A stretch of DNA of 64,000 nt from Shewanella hanedai (GTDB lineage Bacteria > Pseudomonadota > Gammaproteobacteria > Enterobacterales > Shewanellaceae): assembly GCF_007197645.1 (NCBI RefSeq), contig NZ_VKGK01000001.1, positions 186,001-250,000 of the forward strand, given 5' to 3'. The notes under the pieces are model-generated. The model ran no database searches. It was not told the DNA's origin and saw only the letters and a list, made by a program, of their open reading frames with translations. The position numbers and the translations under genes are program-made. Each line of letters opens with the position of its first letter. Position 1 is the first letter of the stretch. Below are positions 26,449 to 36,700 of the stretch, piece after piece.

Positions 26449-27987
26449 TTATATTGGTTTCCCAAGAGTGACAGTATCACTGCTTGGTTCTTTTAATTCA
26501 GGCGTTGCTATGGCTTTCGTTGCCATAGATTTACTCTTCTCACTCTTAATCACGACAGGCTTGATTTGTAAAGGTTGAGCTTCGAGAGACGGAGCTGCTG
26601 CAGGTTTAGTTGCTGCTGATTTAGATGTTGCTGGCGCGATCGCTTTAGGTTTACTTGCCACTTTAGGTTTCTTTGGTAGCAGGCTCATCAGCTTATTGGC
26701 GATGTCGGTGTTATCTTGATAACCATTAAATAGGGTCGATGCAGGACCTGAAGTAAAAACTTGTACATCAACGCCTGTATGACCACCTGTTGTCCAGCCG
26801 GTATAGGATCTAAGATCAATGATCTTTTTAATTGCCGTAGTCATCACCTCCACACCTTGCATACGCGCCAGAGAAAGTTGAATGGCCTCTTCAGGGCTAA
26901 GCTCGAAACCAAGTTTAGCGTTAACTTGTGACTGCCAATCACCATCAGCAAGTGCGAGTGAAGCTATCGCATCTGGGCTATTTGATACGCCGTTAATGAT
27001 ATCGGTCTTCCAGATATACTCCCCATTCGCACCAATACTCAAGCCACCCGTATTATGATCGGCAGTGACGACCATTAAGGTATCCTTGTGTTGGCGTACA
27101 TACTGCTCAACAACTTCTATCGCATTGGCAAACTCATCCATCTCTGCCATGGCGGTTACGATGTCATTATTGTGACCCGCCCAATCGATAAGGCTTCCTT
27201 CCACTAAGAGTACAAATCCGTCTTGATTTTGAGACAGTAACTCCAATGCTTTGCTGGTCATTTTACTCAGCTTATGTGCGTCTTTGTCATTGATAGCCCA
27301 AGGAAGCTGAATATCTGCAAATAGGCCGATAACCTTCGGTTCTGTCACGGTATCTAATTGGGCGAAATCTGAGATATGTTGATAGCCCTTAGCTTCAAAT
27401 TTTTTGAGCAGCTTAGGAGGGAAGTAGCGTTGGCCGCCACCTAACATCACGTCGGTATCGGTATTTAGAAAGCTGTTTGCTATTTCATCATAATTACGAC
27501 GACTCTCATTATGAGTCAGAAAAGCGGCTGGCGTGGCATGATTTATCTGAGAGGTGACAGCGACGCCGGTGGCAAGCCCCAATTGCTTGGCTTTTTCCAT
27601 AATGGTGGTGAGAGGTTGTTTTTGTGTATCAACAGATACCGCACCATTGTATGACTTAACGCCAGTGGCTAAAGCCGTTGCTGCGGCAGCTGAATCAGTC
27701 ACGTAACCACTGATTTTAGCGGGGTAGGTACTGGCAGAGCCGACTAATAACCTGTCGAATACGGTTTGTTCAACCTCTTCAGTATCTGGGTTATTTTTAT
27801 AATATCGATAAGCGCTGGTATAGGCAGGCCCCATACCATCGCCAATCATAATGACGATATTCTTAGGAACACTGGGTGTCGTCCCCATCATCGTTAGGCT
27901 GGGACTATCGCTATTTGCTTGTGCAAGGCTAAATAGGCTACCAGATAGAAGCAGCAAACCGCTAAAGAGGGAACGAGTTAGTGTCAT
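26449..27987 (-). CDS. Periplasmic alkaline phosphatase (PhoA family)
   Basis: 512 residues. Signal peptide to about LAQA. The metal site begins IVIMIGDGMGPAY, the nucleophile Ser is in VTDSAAAATALATG, and metal ligands follow in EGSLIDWAGHNND and VTADHNTGG; GWTTGGHTGVDV carries the last His. It should release phosphate from organic phosphomonoesters in the periplasm. The C-terminal 80 residues are a Pro/Ala/Lys/Ser-rich tail with repeats of the type KPKAIAPA, absent from E. coli PhoA; this may be a spacer or wall-associated tail. It begins 11 bp after gshB and so sits in the endA-rsmE-gshB transcription unit. No Pho box was seen. Confidence 0.93.
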   Translation of the reverse strand: MTLTRSLFSGLLLLSGSLFSLAQANSDSPSLTMMGTTPSVPKNIVIMIGDGMGPAYTSAYRYYKNNPDTEEVEQTVFDRLLVGSASTYPAKISGYVTDSAAAATALATGVKSYNGAVSVDTQKQPLTTIMEKAKQLGLATGVAVTSQINHATPAAFLTHNESRRNYDEIANSFLNTDTDVMLGGGQRYFPPKLLKKFEAKGYQHISDFAQLDTVTEPKVIGLFADIQLPWAINDKDAHKLSKMTSKALELLSQNQDGFVLLVEGSLIDWAGHNNDIVTAMAEMDEFANAIEVVEQYVRQHKDTLMVVTADHNTGGLSIGANGEYIWKTDIINGVSNSPDAIASLALADGDWQSQVNAKLGFELSPEEAIQLSLARMQGVEVMTTAIKKIIDLRSYTGWTTGGHTGVDVQVFTSGPASTLFNGYQDNTDIANKLMSLLPKKPKVASKPKAIAPATSKSAATKPAAAPSLEAQPLQIKPVVIKSEKSKSMATKAIATPELKEPSSDTVTLGKPI

Positions 27988-27998
27988 TGAATATGCCT

Positions 27999-28949
27999 TT
28001 ATGCCGATTTAATACGAGATTCGATTGCATCCATTAGCATGCCAGTAATATCGACATCAAAGGCTGCTTGTATCTCTTTGATACAGGTTGGACTGGTCAC
28101 ATTAATCTCGGTGAGTTTGTCACCAATGACATCCAGTCCGACAAAAATCAGTCCACGCTTTTTGAGTTCAGGTCCGATAGCTCGGGCTATCTTCCAATCA
28201 CTTTCAGACAGTGGCTGAGCGACACCGCGTCCGCCAGCTGCCAAATTACCACGTGTTTCGCCTTTTTGAGGGATACGGGCTAATGAATAAGGTACTGGCT
28301 GGCCATCGACGACTAAAATACGTTTGTCGCCGGAGGTGATATCAGGAATAAAAGCCTGAACCATCGTATATTGCTGACCATGATTGGTTAAGGTCTCAAT
28401 AATCACACCTAAGTTAGGATCGTTTTCCTTAACCCTGAAGATTGAACTGCCACCCATGCCATCTAATGGCTTAATGATGACGTCTTTCTTCTCTTGGTGG
28501 AAATGGCGGATCCGCTTCTCATCTCGAGTGACGATAGTTTCAGGCGTGAATTCAGAGAACCAAGCCGTGAAGAGTTTTTCGTTAGCGTCGCGAAGGCTTT
28601 GAGGCTTATTGACGATAAGTACGCCTTCCTCTTCGGCTCTTTCAAGCATATAAGTTGCGTAGATGAACTCAGTATCAAATGGAGGATCTTTACGCATTAA
28701 GATAACATCGAGATCGGCAAGAGGCGTATCGATGACTTCACCGAGTTCGAACCAATTGCTCTCGTTCTGCTGAACGCTCAGTGAGCGCATTGTTGCCATG
28801 GCTTTACCATTAACCATCGCCAGATCCTGCATCTCCATATAGAAAAGCTGGTAGCCGCGGCTTTGAGCTGCAAGTAACATCGCGAAGCTTGAGTCTTTCT
28901 TAATGTTGATATCAGTGATCGGGTCCATCACTATGCCGAGTTTTATCAT
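27999..28949 (-). CDS. gshB: Glutathione synthetase
   Basis: ATP-grasp ligase joining gamma-glutamylcysteine and glycine, second step of glutathione synthesis. 316 residues from MIKLGIVMDP (ATG 28949), identical in length to E. coli GshB. An upstream ATG seven codons earlier is less likely because AAGGA lies at proper distance before 28949. Visible motifs are VNKPQSLRDANEKL, DVIIKPLDGMGGSSIFR (ATP-binding loop), GRGVAQPLSESD and DVIGDKLTEINVTSPT with the metal-binding residues. It follows rsmE on the same strand and precedes the phosphatase. Confidence 0.96.
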   Translation of the reverse strand: MIKLGIVMDPITDINIKKDSSFAMLLAAQSRGYQLFYMEMQDLAMVNGKAMATMRSLSVQQNESNWFELGEVIDTPLADLDVILMRKDPPFDTEFIYATYMLERAEEEGVLIVNKPQSLRDANEKLFTAWFSEFTPETIVTRDEKRIRHFHQEKKDVIIKPLDGMGGSSIFRVKENDPNLGVIIETLTNHGQQYTMVQAFIPDITSGDKRILVVDGQPVPYSLARIPQKGETRGNLAAGGRGVAQPLSESDWKIARAIGPELKKRGLIFVGLDVIGDKLTEINVTSPTCIKEIQAAFDVDITGMLMDAIESRIKSA

Positions 28950-29016
28950 TAATTCGTTTCCTTGTGCCATCAGATTCTATGGTCTTAAATTGGGTTCATT
29001 AAAGGTGAGACGGGTG

Positions 29017-29748
29017 TTATCCCATGTCTCCAAATTTTAATTGCAGTGCACTAATCGCTGTTAGTGCAGCTGTCTCTGTTCTTAATACTCGAGGGCCAAG
29101 CAGAACATCGGTAAAGTGATGTTGCTCTGTCATCATGATTTCGGTTTCAGAAAGGCCACCTTCAGGTCCTATTAACAACCTGACTTTAGGGGATACTAAC
29201 GATAAACCGCCTATGCCATGAGCAGCTCTAGGGTGCAGGTTTAATTTAACGGAATCTGTTTGCTCAGCGCTCCATGCTTCAAGTGTCATCGCTGGTCTTA
29301 TTTTAGGGACTCGACTGCGACCAGATTGCTCACAAGCGCCGATCACTATCTTTTGCCATTGCTGTATTTTCTTCTCCAATCGTTCACCGGAGAGCTTCAC
29401 GCCACAACGTTCAGAAAATAGCGGTGTGATAGTGTTAACCCCTAGTTCGACAGATTTCTGTATGGTGAAATCCATGCGATCTCCACGAGAGATCACTTGT
29501 CCCAGATGAAGATGAAGCGGTGACTCGCTAAGGTTAAGACTCGAAGATAGGACCTTGACGGAGACATTTTTCTTACTGGCGGAGATGATCTCTGACAGGT
29601 ATTCTTCACCGTCACCATTAAACAGGCTGATCTGTTCGCCAGTATTCATGCGTAGTACGCGACCGATATGCGATGCGGGCTCGTCATCAAGCTCGACGAC
29701 ATGACCAACTGCTAAGGGCGATGCCTGATATATTCTTGGGATTCTCAT
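29017..29748 (-). CDS. rsmE: 16S rRNA (uracil1498-N3)-methyltransferase RsmE
   Basis: SPOUT-class methyltransferase making m3U1498 in 16S rRNA. 243 residues, full length. The N-terminal PUA-like domain ([12 protein letters not shown]) is followed by the knotted SAM site near the C-terminus: [13 protein letters not shown] and [16 protein letters not shown]. Its start lies 7 bp after the endA stop, so the two are co-transcribed. The endA-rsmE-gshB order is conserved in gammaproteobacteria. Confidence 0.96.
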   Translation of the reverse strand: MRIPRIYQASPLAVGHVVELDDEPASHIGRVLRMNTGEQISLFNGDGEEYLSEIISASKKNVSVKVLSSSLNLSESPLHLHLGQVISRGDRMDFTIQKSVELGVNTITPLFSERCGVKLSGERLEKKIQQWQKIVIGACEQSGRSRVPKIRPAMTLEAWSAEQTDSVKLNLHPRAAHGIGGLSLVSPKVRLLIGPEGGLSETEIMMTEQHHFTDVLLGPRVLRTETAALTAISALQLKFGDMG

Positions 29749-29755
29749 CTATTTC

Positions 29756-30505
29756 CTACTCCGCAATGGATTGCGTTATTGCTCGTGCGTCACAATTGTT
29801 TTTTACAAAGGGATTATGATTACCTTGAGTCTGGGCTATCTCTTTATCCCTTTTGCACTCAATAGTATCAACTGGATAAGTTTTATCCCATGCCTTAAAT
29901 AGCTTTAATTGGCTTTTGGCTATTTTTAAATCGTATGCCTGCTGCATATAGAGGTATGTTCGTGCAATTTGACCTCGAGTATAACTGGGAGGCTCGGCTT
30001 TTCTCGATTTAAAATCAATGATCATGTCACATTGACCATATTGTTCTGGTGTTGCGTTCCACTGGCTGAATCGATAGTTACTTCTATCACCATTCACTTC
30101 GCCGATGGCAGGTACTAAATTATGAAGATCAGATTCCATTTTCTTGAACAACTTATCTTTTTTACCACAGTTTTTTCGTCCACCCTCTTGCCAACATAGA
30201 CGTTGATGACCAAATTCCCAGGCAGGTACGATATGTTCCCATTCGATACGCGCTGCGCGTTTCTCTTGTTTTCTGACGAGATAACCACAACTTGAAAAGT
30301 CAGTTTGCCACTTTTTTCCGTTAATCTTGATGTCACAACCACAATAGAAACTGGTGGTCGGTAAAGAGCTTGAATAGATCTCTTTTGCGCGTTTCTTTGC
30401 TTGATAAAAGCTGGTTGGATGAGAGGCATAAGCAGATGCTGAAAATAGCAAGGATAGCCCTAAACCTATGGCTAAGGTTGAGCAAAGTCTAAATGGCGAT
30501 TTCAA
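29756..30505 (-). CDS. endA: Periplasmic/extracellular endonuclease I
   Basis: Periplasmic or secreted DNase of the EndA/Vvn/Dns family (beta-beta-alpha metal nuclease) that cuts double-stranded DNA. 249 residues with a signal peptide cleaved near SASAYA-SH. The active-site region is [13 protein letters not shown], then [20 protein letters not shown] with the catalytic His and metal-binding Asn. Several cysteines are placed to form the disulphides typical of the family. First gene of the endA-rsmE-gshB unit. Confidence 0.95.
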   Translation of the reverse strand: MKSPFRLCSTLAIGLGLSLLFSASAYASHPTSFYQAKKRAKEIYSSSLPTTSFYCGCDIKINGKKWQTDFSSCGYLVRKQEKRAARIEWEHIVPAWEFGHQRLCWQEGGRKNCGKKDKLFKKMESDLHNLVPAIGEVNGDRSNYRFSQWNATPEQYGQCDMIIDFKSRKAEPPSYTRGQIARTYLYMQQAYDLKIAKSQLKLFKAWDKTYPVDTIECKRDKEIAQTQGNHNPFVKNNCDARAITQSIAE

Positions 30506-30664
30506 TTTAAATCCCTAAAAGAGCGATGAGAACATCACTTTAAATGCTGGTGGCAGAGCTAGTGTCTGCCTTGGTCGGGATTTTACGGGATGAAAAGAGG
30601 AAAGCAAAGCGGCAAGCTTTGAAAGCGAGTGTAAAGGATGAACGTAAGAGAGCTGTGACGGATT

Positions 30665-31246
30665 TTAGGTGAGGTTTACTGCAGGTGAAAGAGCTTTCTT
30701 GCAGCGTCGACAACGGTATTGAGTTTCACCTCTAACCACCTTGTTATGACGTCGAATACTCAAGCTTACCGGGCCACAATCACATTGATAAGAGAAATGC
30801 TGGCCCGCAACAGATTGGGTGTTCATGCTGTGGGTAGTGCTTGGTGTTAGCTTAAAGACCCGTATCATTAAGGCTTGCCATTCCTGCCCATGGGGTTTGA
30901 CTCTGCCGTACATCTGGTGTGCCAGCAGGTGGCAAATCTCATGGGGGATCACTTCGTTAAAGAAGGCATCTTGGTTTTCAGCGAGCAAGATTGCATTAAA
31001 CCTGAGTAGGTTCTGATGTAGATGAGCGGTGCCAGCGCTTTTACCTCTAAGTTTAAAGTTGATTTCAGGTCGAGGAAAAATACGTTTGAGTTGTTCTTCG
31101 GCTAGGCAATAGCACTCGATAACTCGTCGAGTTACTTGATTGTGCAACTTAGACTCAAATTTATGCTCCAGATTAAAATACTGAGTTTGCGAGGCATTAG
31201 AACGGGTTGTTGAGGTTTTGGTATTAGAGCGAAATAAGTTAAACAT
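30665..31246 (-). CDS. sprT: SprT family zinc metalloprotease-like protein
   Basis: 193 residues. The metallopeptidase site VIPHEICHLLAHQMYG (HExxH plus a third His) lies near residue 95. The C-terminal zinc ribbon has CDCG and YRCRRCKKAL. The E. coli relative has no defined substrate, while eukaryotic SPRTN repairs DNA-protein crosslinks. The first about 25 residues are Ser/Thr/Asn-rich and poorly conserved in type, so the true start could be internal. It lies upstream of endA as in E. coli, 159 bp apart. Confidence 0.92.
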   Translation of the reverse strand: MFNLFRSNTKTSTTRSNASQTQYFNLEHKFESKLHNQVTRRVIECYCLAEEQLKRIFPRPEINFKLRGKSAGTAHLHQNLLRFNAILLAENQDAFFNEVIPHEICHLLAHQMYGRVKPHGQEWQALMIRVFKLTPSTTHSMNTQSVAGQHFSYQCDCGPVSLSIRRHNKVVRGETQYRCRRCKKALSPAVNLT

Positions 31247-31271
31247 AGCGCCGTTTCAATGGAAAATTAAT

Positions 31272-31290
31272 GCGCCCGAAAAGCGGGCGC
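31272..31290 (-). terminator. GC-rich hairpin downstream of the C15-like gene
   Basis: GCGCCCG / CGGGCGC stem with a short AAAAG loop. The minus-strand tail is only moderately T-rich (ATTAATTTT), so termination is likely but not certain. Confidence 0.6.
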
Positions 31291-31301
31291 GAAAAAATAG
31301 A

Positions 31302-32462
31302 TTATAAGCTTTCTGCCGCAGCGATGACCATCGCTTTTACTTGTTCTAAGATTTGAGCTTCGGTGTTAGCATCATAACCCGCGACTCTTGGCGTATGGAT
31401 ATGACCGACTGGGATCTTGCTATTTAGCTGCTGCCCTAGTAAGACGGCACGATAAGATATCTCATTTGAAAGATAACCCCCGCCAGATCCTTCAACCGAT
31501 GTAGAGCCTTGTAGTTCGACTAATGAACTTGCCTCAAAAGCCCCTTTGGCTAAGGTGGTGACGCCATGGTTATCATTGACTTTCCACTTGCCTTCAACGG
31601 CTTGCATTGCTTTAACAGGCAATGAAAACTCGACAAACTCTGGACCGTTTAAGCTTTTTTCTTCAAATAGGGGGGCGATGGGGGCTTGTTTGTTAGCACC
31701 AGTCAGTATATTGAGGTTATCAGGTGCTGCAGCACTTCGATTACGGCCTGGGAAGCGCTCAAGGTCAAAATCATCGCGTCCCATACTGACGGTAAATATC
31801 ATGTCGACACTGTTGTCGCGATAGATAGGCGTGAGAAGAGACTCAATCAGACCTTGATCAAAATCAGCAAAACGAACTGGGATCATCACCGTCTCTATTT
31901 GGGCTTTTTTGCCTTCGACGGTGAACTTGAATCCATCCAGCGCTAAGGCGACTAAACCTGAGGGGTTACTTTGGCCGATATTTCGGTCGAGGAAGAAGGG
32001 ATCGAAACCGCTGAGTAAAATCTTAACTTGAACGTCATCATCAAACTGAATATTACTAAAGCCTCGAGATGACTTTTCAACCGCGTTGATAAGTACCTCT
32101 TGTTGCCATTGGACAATATCGAATGCGGGTTTAGTGGTTTTCAACTCTTTAAGCATGGCAAGACGGCTCCAGTACAGCGGCCTGTCATCTATAGTGCCTG
32201 ACTGAACATCTCTAACAGCTTGCTGCCATAAACGCTCACCTTGTCTGGCTGCAAGTTGAGTGACTCCAAGCTCATCGTTATTTTGACTGTATTGCGAGGT
32301 TAAATTGTCTACTAGGCCTTGGTAACGGGAGACGACATCAGGCAGTGAAATTGCAGCGTTATCAAGTCGTAGCTCTTCAACATCAAGTTCAACTTGTGCA
32401 TTCGCACTGGGTAGAAGGCTTAATAGGCCAGTGAAAAGGAGTGCACTGCTTGCTCTGTTCAT
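31302..32462 (-). CDS. Exported pyroglutamyl-peptidase (C15)-like protein with Cys-to-Ser change
   Basis: 386 residues. The signal peptide is cleaved at SANA-Q. An N-terminal extension of about 140 residues is followed by a C15-like domain: ILLSGFDPFF (149-157) and SNPSGL, then MGRDDFDLERF with Glu235, GGGYLSNEISYRAV (328-340) and VGHIHTPRV with His354. In pyrrolidone-carboxylate peptidases the third motif is YLCN with the nucleophile Cys; here it is Ser332. Glu and His are kept. The protein is also far longer than the usual roughly 215 residues and exported, unlike cytoplasmic C15 enzymes. It is either a Ser-based hydrolase or a catalytically dead binder. Confidence 0.75.
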   Translation of the reverse strand: MNRASSALLFTGLLSLLPSANAQVELDVEELRLDNAAISLPDVVSRYQGLVDNLTSQYSQNNDELGVTQLAARQGERLWQQAVRDVQSGTIDDRPLYWSRLAMLKELKTTKPAFDIVQWQQEVLINAVEKSSRGFSNIQFDDDVQVKILLSGFDPFFLDRNIGQSNPSGLVALALDGFKFTVEGKKAQIETVMIPVRFADFDQGLIESLLTPIYRDNSVDMIFTVSMGRDDFDLERFPGRNRSAAAPDNLNILTGANKQAPIAPLFEEKSLNGPEFVEFSLPVKAMQAVEGKWKVNDNHGVTTLAKGAFEASSLVELQGSTSVEGSGGGYLSNEISYRAVLLGQQLNSKIPVGHIHTPRVAGYDANTEAQILEQVKAMVIAAAESL

Positions 32463-32734
32463 AGGAGGTCCATTGGTGAGTTATCGGTTATGAGTCTTAA
32501 GGAAAGCGAACAAGGCTGTAATACTTTTAACCTAATATCATTTCCTGTTAATCAGTATGCAACACCAAACCTTGTATGAAAAGCCGACGATGGATGATAG
32601 TGCTTAATGGGGGGGATTCTTTACATTGAACAGCTTGATTGCGGGATAGTATGTTAGGTGACATATTCTCTGACAACGGGCTCAATAGCTGTCGGTTTTC
32701 AGCGCGGCACAGACCCATTAATGGCTAATTGAGC

Positions 32735-33646
32735 CTACACCATCATAGATTGCAGAGATTCATGGCTGTTGAATCGTTTAGTAAAGAAGTCTAAAAACAC
32801 GCTGATGTTGGTTGCGAGCTGTCTTCTGCTTGAGTAAACGCCATAAACTTTGAGAGGTTCAATAGGCCACTCTTGCAATAATGGCACTAATGAGCCACTT
32901 GCCAGCTCATTTTTACAGACTGAGTTAGATAGCATGGCGATGCCAAAGTCATCTTGAACTAGCTGTTTGACCATGATGGCGCTGTTGACCCTGACTTTAC
33001 GTTTAAAGCTCACCATGGTTTTTCTGGCCCCTTTGCCTAAAGGCCAAATGGGAGCTGAGCGTGACGTACCCAGTAAAATACCACTGTGTTCCATTAAATC
33101 TTGTGGGGTTGCGGGCGTGCCGTTGGTTTTAAGATAACCGGGGCTGGCCACTAAAATTGGCTGACGCTCCAGTAATAGTCGCGCAACAAGGTCTGAGGAT
33201 TGTAACGGCCCGTACTTAATCGCAATATCGTAGCCTTCTCCTACCAGACCGACTTCTCTGTCGGTAAATTGAACATCTAATTCGACATTGGGATAAAGGC
33301 GCATAAAGCTGCTGCAGAGGTTGGCAATCAGCTCCTGACTAAATGACACGGGAATGGCGATTCGTAATGAACCAGAGACATCATTGTGCGTGTTTTCTAT
33401 CGTAGCCTTAGCCGCTTCAATCTCGTCACTGATACTATTACAGTGTTGAAAAAAGAGCGCTCCTACCTGAGTGAGACTCAAATTTCGAGTGTCTCGCTGC
33501 AGTAATCGCACTCCAAGTTGCTCCTCAAGCTGGGCAACTTTACGACTTATGGTTGATTTTGGCATGCCTATTTCACGGGCGGCTTGTGAGAAGCCTTTGG
33601 CTCTAACAACCGCTGCAAACAGCATCATACCGTTAAGATCTGGCAT
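32735..33646 (-). CDS. LysR-family transcriptional regulator
   Basis: 303 residues. N-terminal winged helix-turn-helix (MLFAAVVRAKGFSQAAREIG, then STISRKVAQLEEQLGVRLL) and a C-terminal LysR substrate-binding domain typical of the CrgA/AaeR-like group. It is transcribed away from the giant carboxylase gene with a 117-bp gap, the usual arrangement for a LysR protein controlling its divergent neighbour. The effector is unknown. Confidence 0.93.
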   Translation of the reverse strand: MPDLNGMMLFAAVVRAKGFSQAAREIGMPKSTISRKVAQLEEQLGVRLLQRDTRNLSLTQVGALFFQHCNSISDEIEAAKATIENTHNDVSGSLRIAIPVSFSQELIANLCSSFMRLYPNVELDVQFTDREVGLVGEGYDIAIKYGPLQSSDLVARLLLERQPILVASPGYLKTNGTPATPQDLMEHSGILLGTSRSAPIWPLGKGARKTMVSFKRKVRVNSAIMVKQLVQDDFGIAMLSNSVCKNELASGSLVPLLQEWPIEPLKVYGVYSSRRQLATNISVFLDFFTKRFNSHESLQSMMV

Positions 33647-33763
33647 ATTTTAGTCACTGTCTCAAATATGGAACAAAGCGTCTAGGCTAGTTTAATGGTA
33701 TTTGACACCGTAACAAAGTTATATTTACTGGCTAAAAATTTTAGAGGCTAAGCAGAGGATCAA

Positions 33764-36700
33764 TTGATGACCAGCAACAATAAGCCCACAAACATGACTC
33801 AAGCTCAATCAGCCGATCCGCTTTTTCTTAAAGCTGAACACTTGGCGCAAGATTTTTCACTGTTTCCTGAACACAGTAAACAGAGTCTATCTGAAGAGAT
33901 CAAAGGTCTCTTAGGTGACGACGCTATCCAGTCAAACCTTAAAGAACTGGAGCAGCTAGATGTAGATGGTTATGTCACACGAGTGATACAACCGACGTTA
34001 GATAAGAGCCGTCTTGGTGCTAAGCGTGTCATTGCCGATCTTAAAGGCAAGTTAATTGCCGAAAACCACATGGGTCCATTTTACAGTGCTGAAATTGAAC
34101 TTAACTTCGGTACTCGTACACGTCGTTTAGGCTTTATCGCCCAAGAACGTACAACAAGCAACGGTGCATGGTTGCCTGAGCATCACCTCGAAGCATGTAA
34201 GGCTATTCGTAAGTTCGCTGAACTGGCAATGCCTATCATCTATCTTATCGACACCCCTGGTGCCGATGCTGGTGAAATAGCTAACAGCCAAAACCAAGCG
34301 CACACGATTTCAAAAGCCATTGCAGAAAGTGTCAACGTTGACGTACCAACAGTGGGTATCGTTATTGGTGCTGGTTATTCTGGTGGCGCAATTCCATTAG
34401 CTGCCGCTAACATTTTACTGTCACTGCGTGACGGTATCTTCAACACTATTCAGCCACAAGGCTTGCAGAGCATTGCGCGTAAGTACAACTTGTCTTGGCA
34501 GGAATGTGCTAAATCAGTGGGTGTGTCTCCTGAAGAGCTATACACGTCAGGTTGTATCGACGGTATTATCGATTTCTCTCCTTCAGATAAAGATGAGCGT
34601 CAACATAACCTTCGTCGCGCTATTATCAGCAGCGTTGAAGCCGTTGAGCATGCTGCTATTCAGTTCGTACGTGAATCAGAAGATCTACGTGAGCATTATG
34701 ACCGCAGTTTGAGCCGTTTCTTAACGCCTTCTACAAATCTTGCAGCACTTGAAGATCATGCTGAACTTGCTGTCGCAAACAACCCGACGATGCACCTTAA
34801 CCTATTTGGTAGTGCTTACCGTTACCTGCGTTATTTGACACTTCGTAGCCGTATTCACTCAATCTCTCAAGAGCAGTATGGTCGTTTATCTAAGGTCAGC
34901 GTACCTGAAGGTGATCTACTTGCTCGTATCGCACAAGAGCAAGATCGTGTCTTTCAGTCTTGGTTATCAAGCCCTGATAAACTGGTTTACGATGAAGAGC
35001 TAAACAAACTTTGGAGCAACTTCACCACTAAGCGTGATGATGTTTCTACTGAACGTAACATGCTGACTCGTTTGATTTTGGGTGAACCAAAAGAGAACTA
35101 TAAGAAAGCACGTAAAGCACTGTTATTTAACATCGGTTGGTCTCTATACCACCGCTGGAAAGGCAATGCAGAGAATAACTTCAAAGGCCTGATCCAGTAC
35201 CTTGAAACTTTGCCTCCAGAAGTCACTCAAGTTGATTGGCCTGAGCTGAACCAACTGACTGTACTTGATGTGGTTATTCACGACGAGCTACGTGAAGACT
35301 TTATCTGGCAGTGTCACAACATTCTTATCTTCAACGCATTGTATGACAATGTCGTGGGCAACTTAGCGTCAATCGCTAAAGAGGCCATGATGTCGAAGAG
35401 TTTGTCCCGTGCATCTGTCGATAACTTGCTTCATGATTCAATCGATCGCGCGTTATCGACTCAAGATACTGCAAACGATAAAGGTAAGTTCTACAAGTGG
35501 CTGAAGTTCTTTATGTCTCAGTCAAACCGTGCAGAGTTACTGACCAAAACTGAGCAGTGGAAGAGTGTTGGTTTCCCTCAGTTAAACGATAGCCTTTTCG
35601 TTATCCTGACTTATTTCTTCGAGCGTTTACTGCCTGAATATTTCGACAGTGAAAATGAGAACCATGAGTACACTGGTGCGATTAACCCTGTTCGTATTGG
35701 TCGCCGTAAAGATTTCTGGAACCGTCTCACCATGGGTTATCAGGATCTGTTGATCCAGAAAGTGCTTCGTGATGAGAAGCGTAGCGGTAAGATGGGTTGG
35801 GAAAATATCACCAATAAATTCTTCACCGATTTCGAAGAGTTAAATGGCGACAAAATGTCAGCTAACTTGCTTAACTTCCCAGGTTTCCGTCTTTCTATTG
35901 AAGATGCACTTGATAAAGGCATTCGCCCTTGTGGTTTAATCACTGGTGTTGCTGATTTTGAGCAAGATGGTCAACAGATTAAAGTTGGTCTTGCGGTGTC
36001 TAACACAGCATTCCAAGCTGGCGCTTTTGATATGGCCAGTGCTGAGAAATTCTCTGCGCTACTGATTGAATGTGCTAAGCGTAAGCTGCCTGTTATCTGC
36101 TTCATCAGTTCTGGTGGTATGCAGACTAAAGAAGGTGCTGCAGCACTGTTCTCTATGGCTGTGGTCAACGACCGTATCACGCGCTTTATTCGTGATAACG
36201 AGTTGCCTGTATTAATGTTTGGTTATGGCGATTGTACTGGTGGTGCTCAGGCGAGTTTCGTGACGCATCCTCTCGTGCAGACTTACTACCTATCGGGTAC
36301 TAATATGCCGTTTGCAGGCCAAATGGTTGTACCGGCTTACCTGCCTTCGACTGCGACATTATCAAACTACTTGTCGAAAGTGCCGGGTGCGATGGACGCC
36401 TTGGTGATCAATCCATTTAGCGACACGATTGATGACCAGTTGTCAGGTATCGATCCGTTAATGCCTAAGCCTACCGCTAAGATTGAAGAGGTAATTGGCA
36501 AAGCACTATCAACATTGGTTCCTGAGATGTTGGTTGCTGATGAAGAGATTGTCCAAGACGATCCTCGTCAGCTAATGAAGCCAATCAATAAAGTATTGAT
36601 CCATGCCCGTGGTTGTACTGCGGTTAAGCTTATCCGTAAGGCACATGACAATAATATCAATGTCGTGTTGGTTGCATCGGATCCGGATATGACTTCAGTC

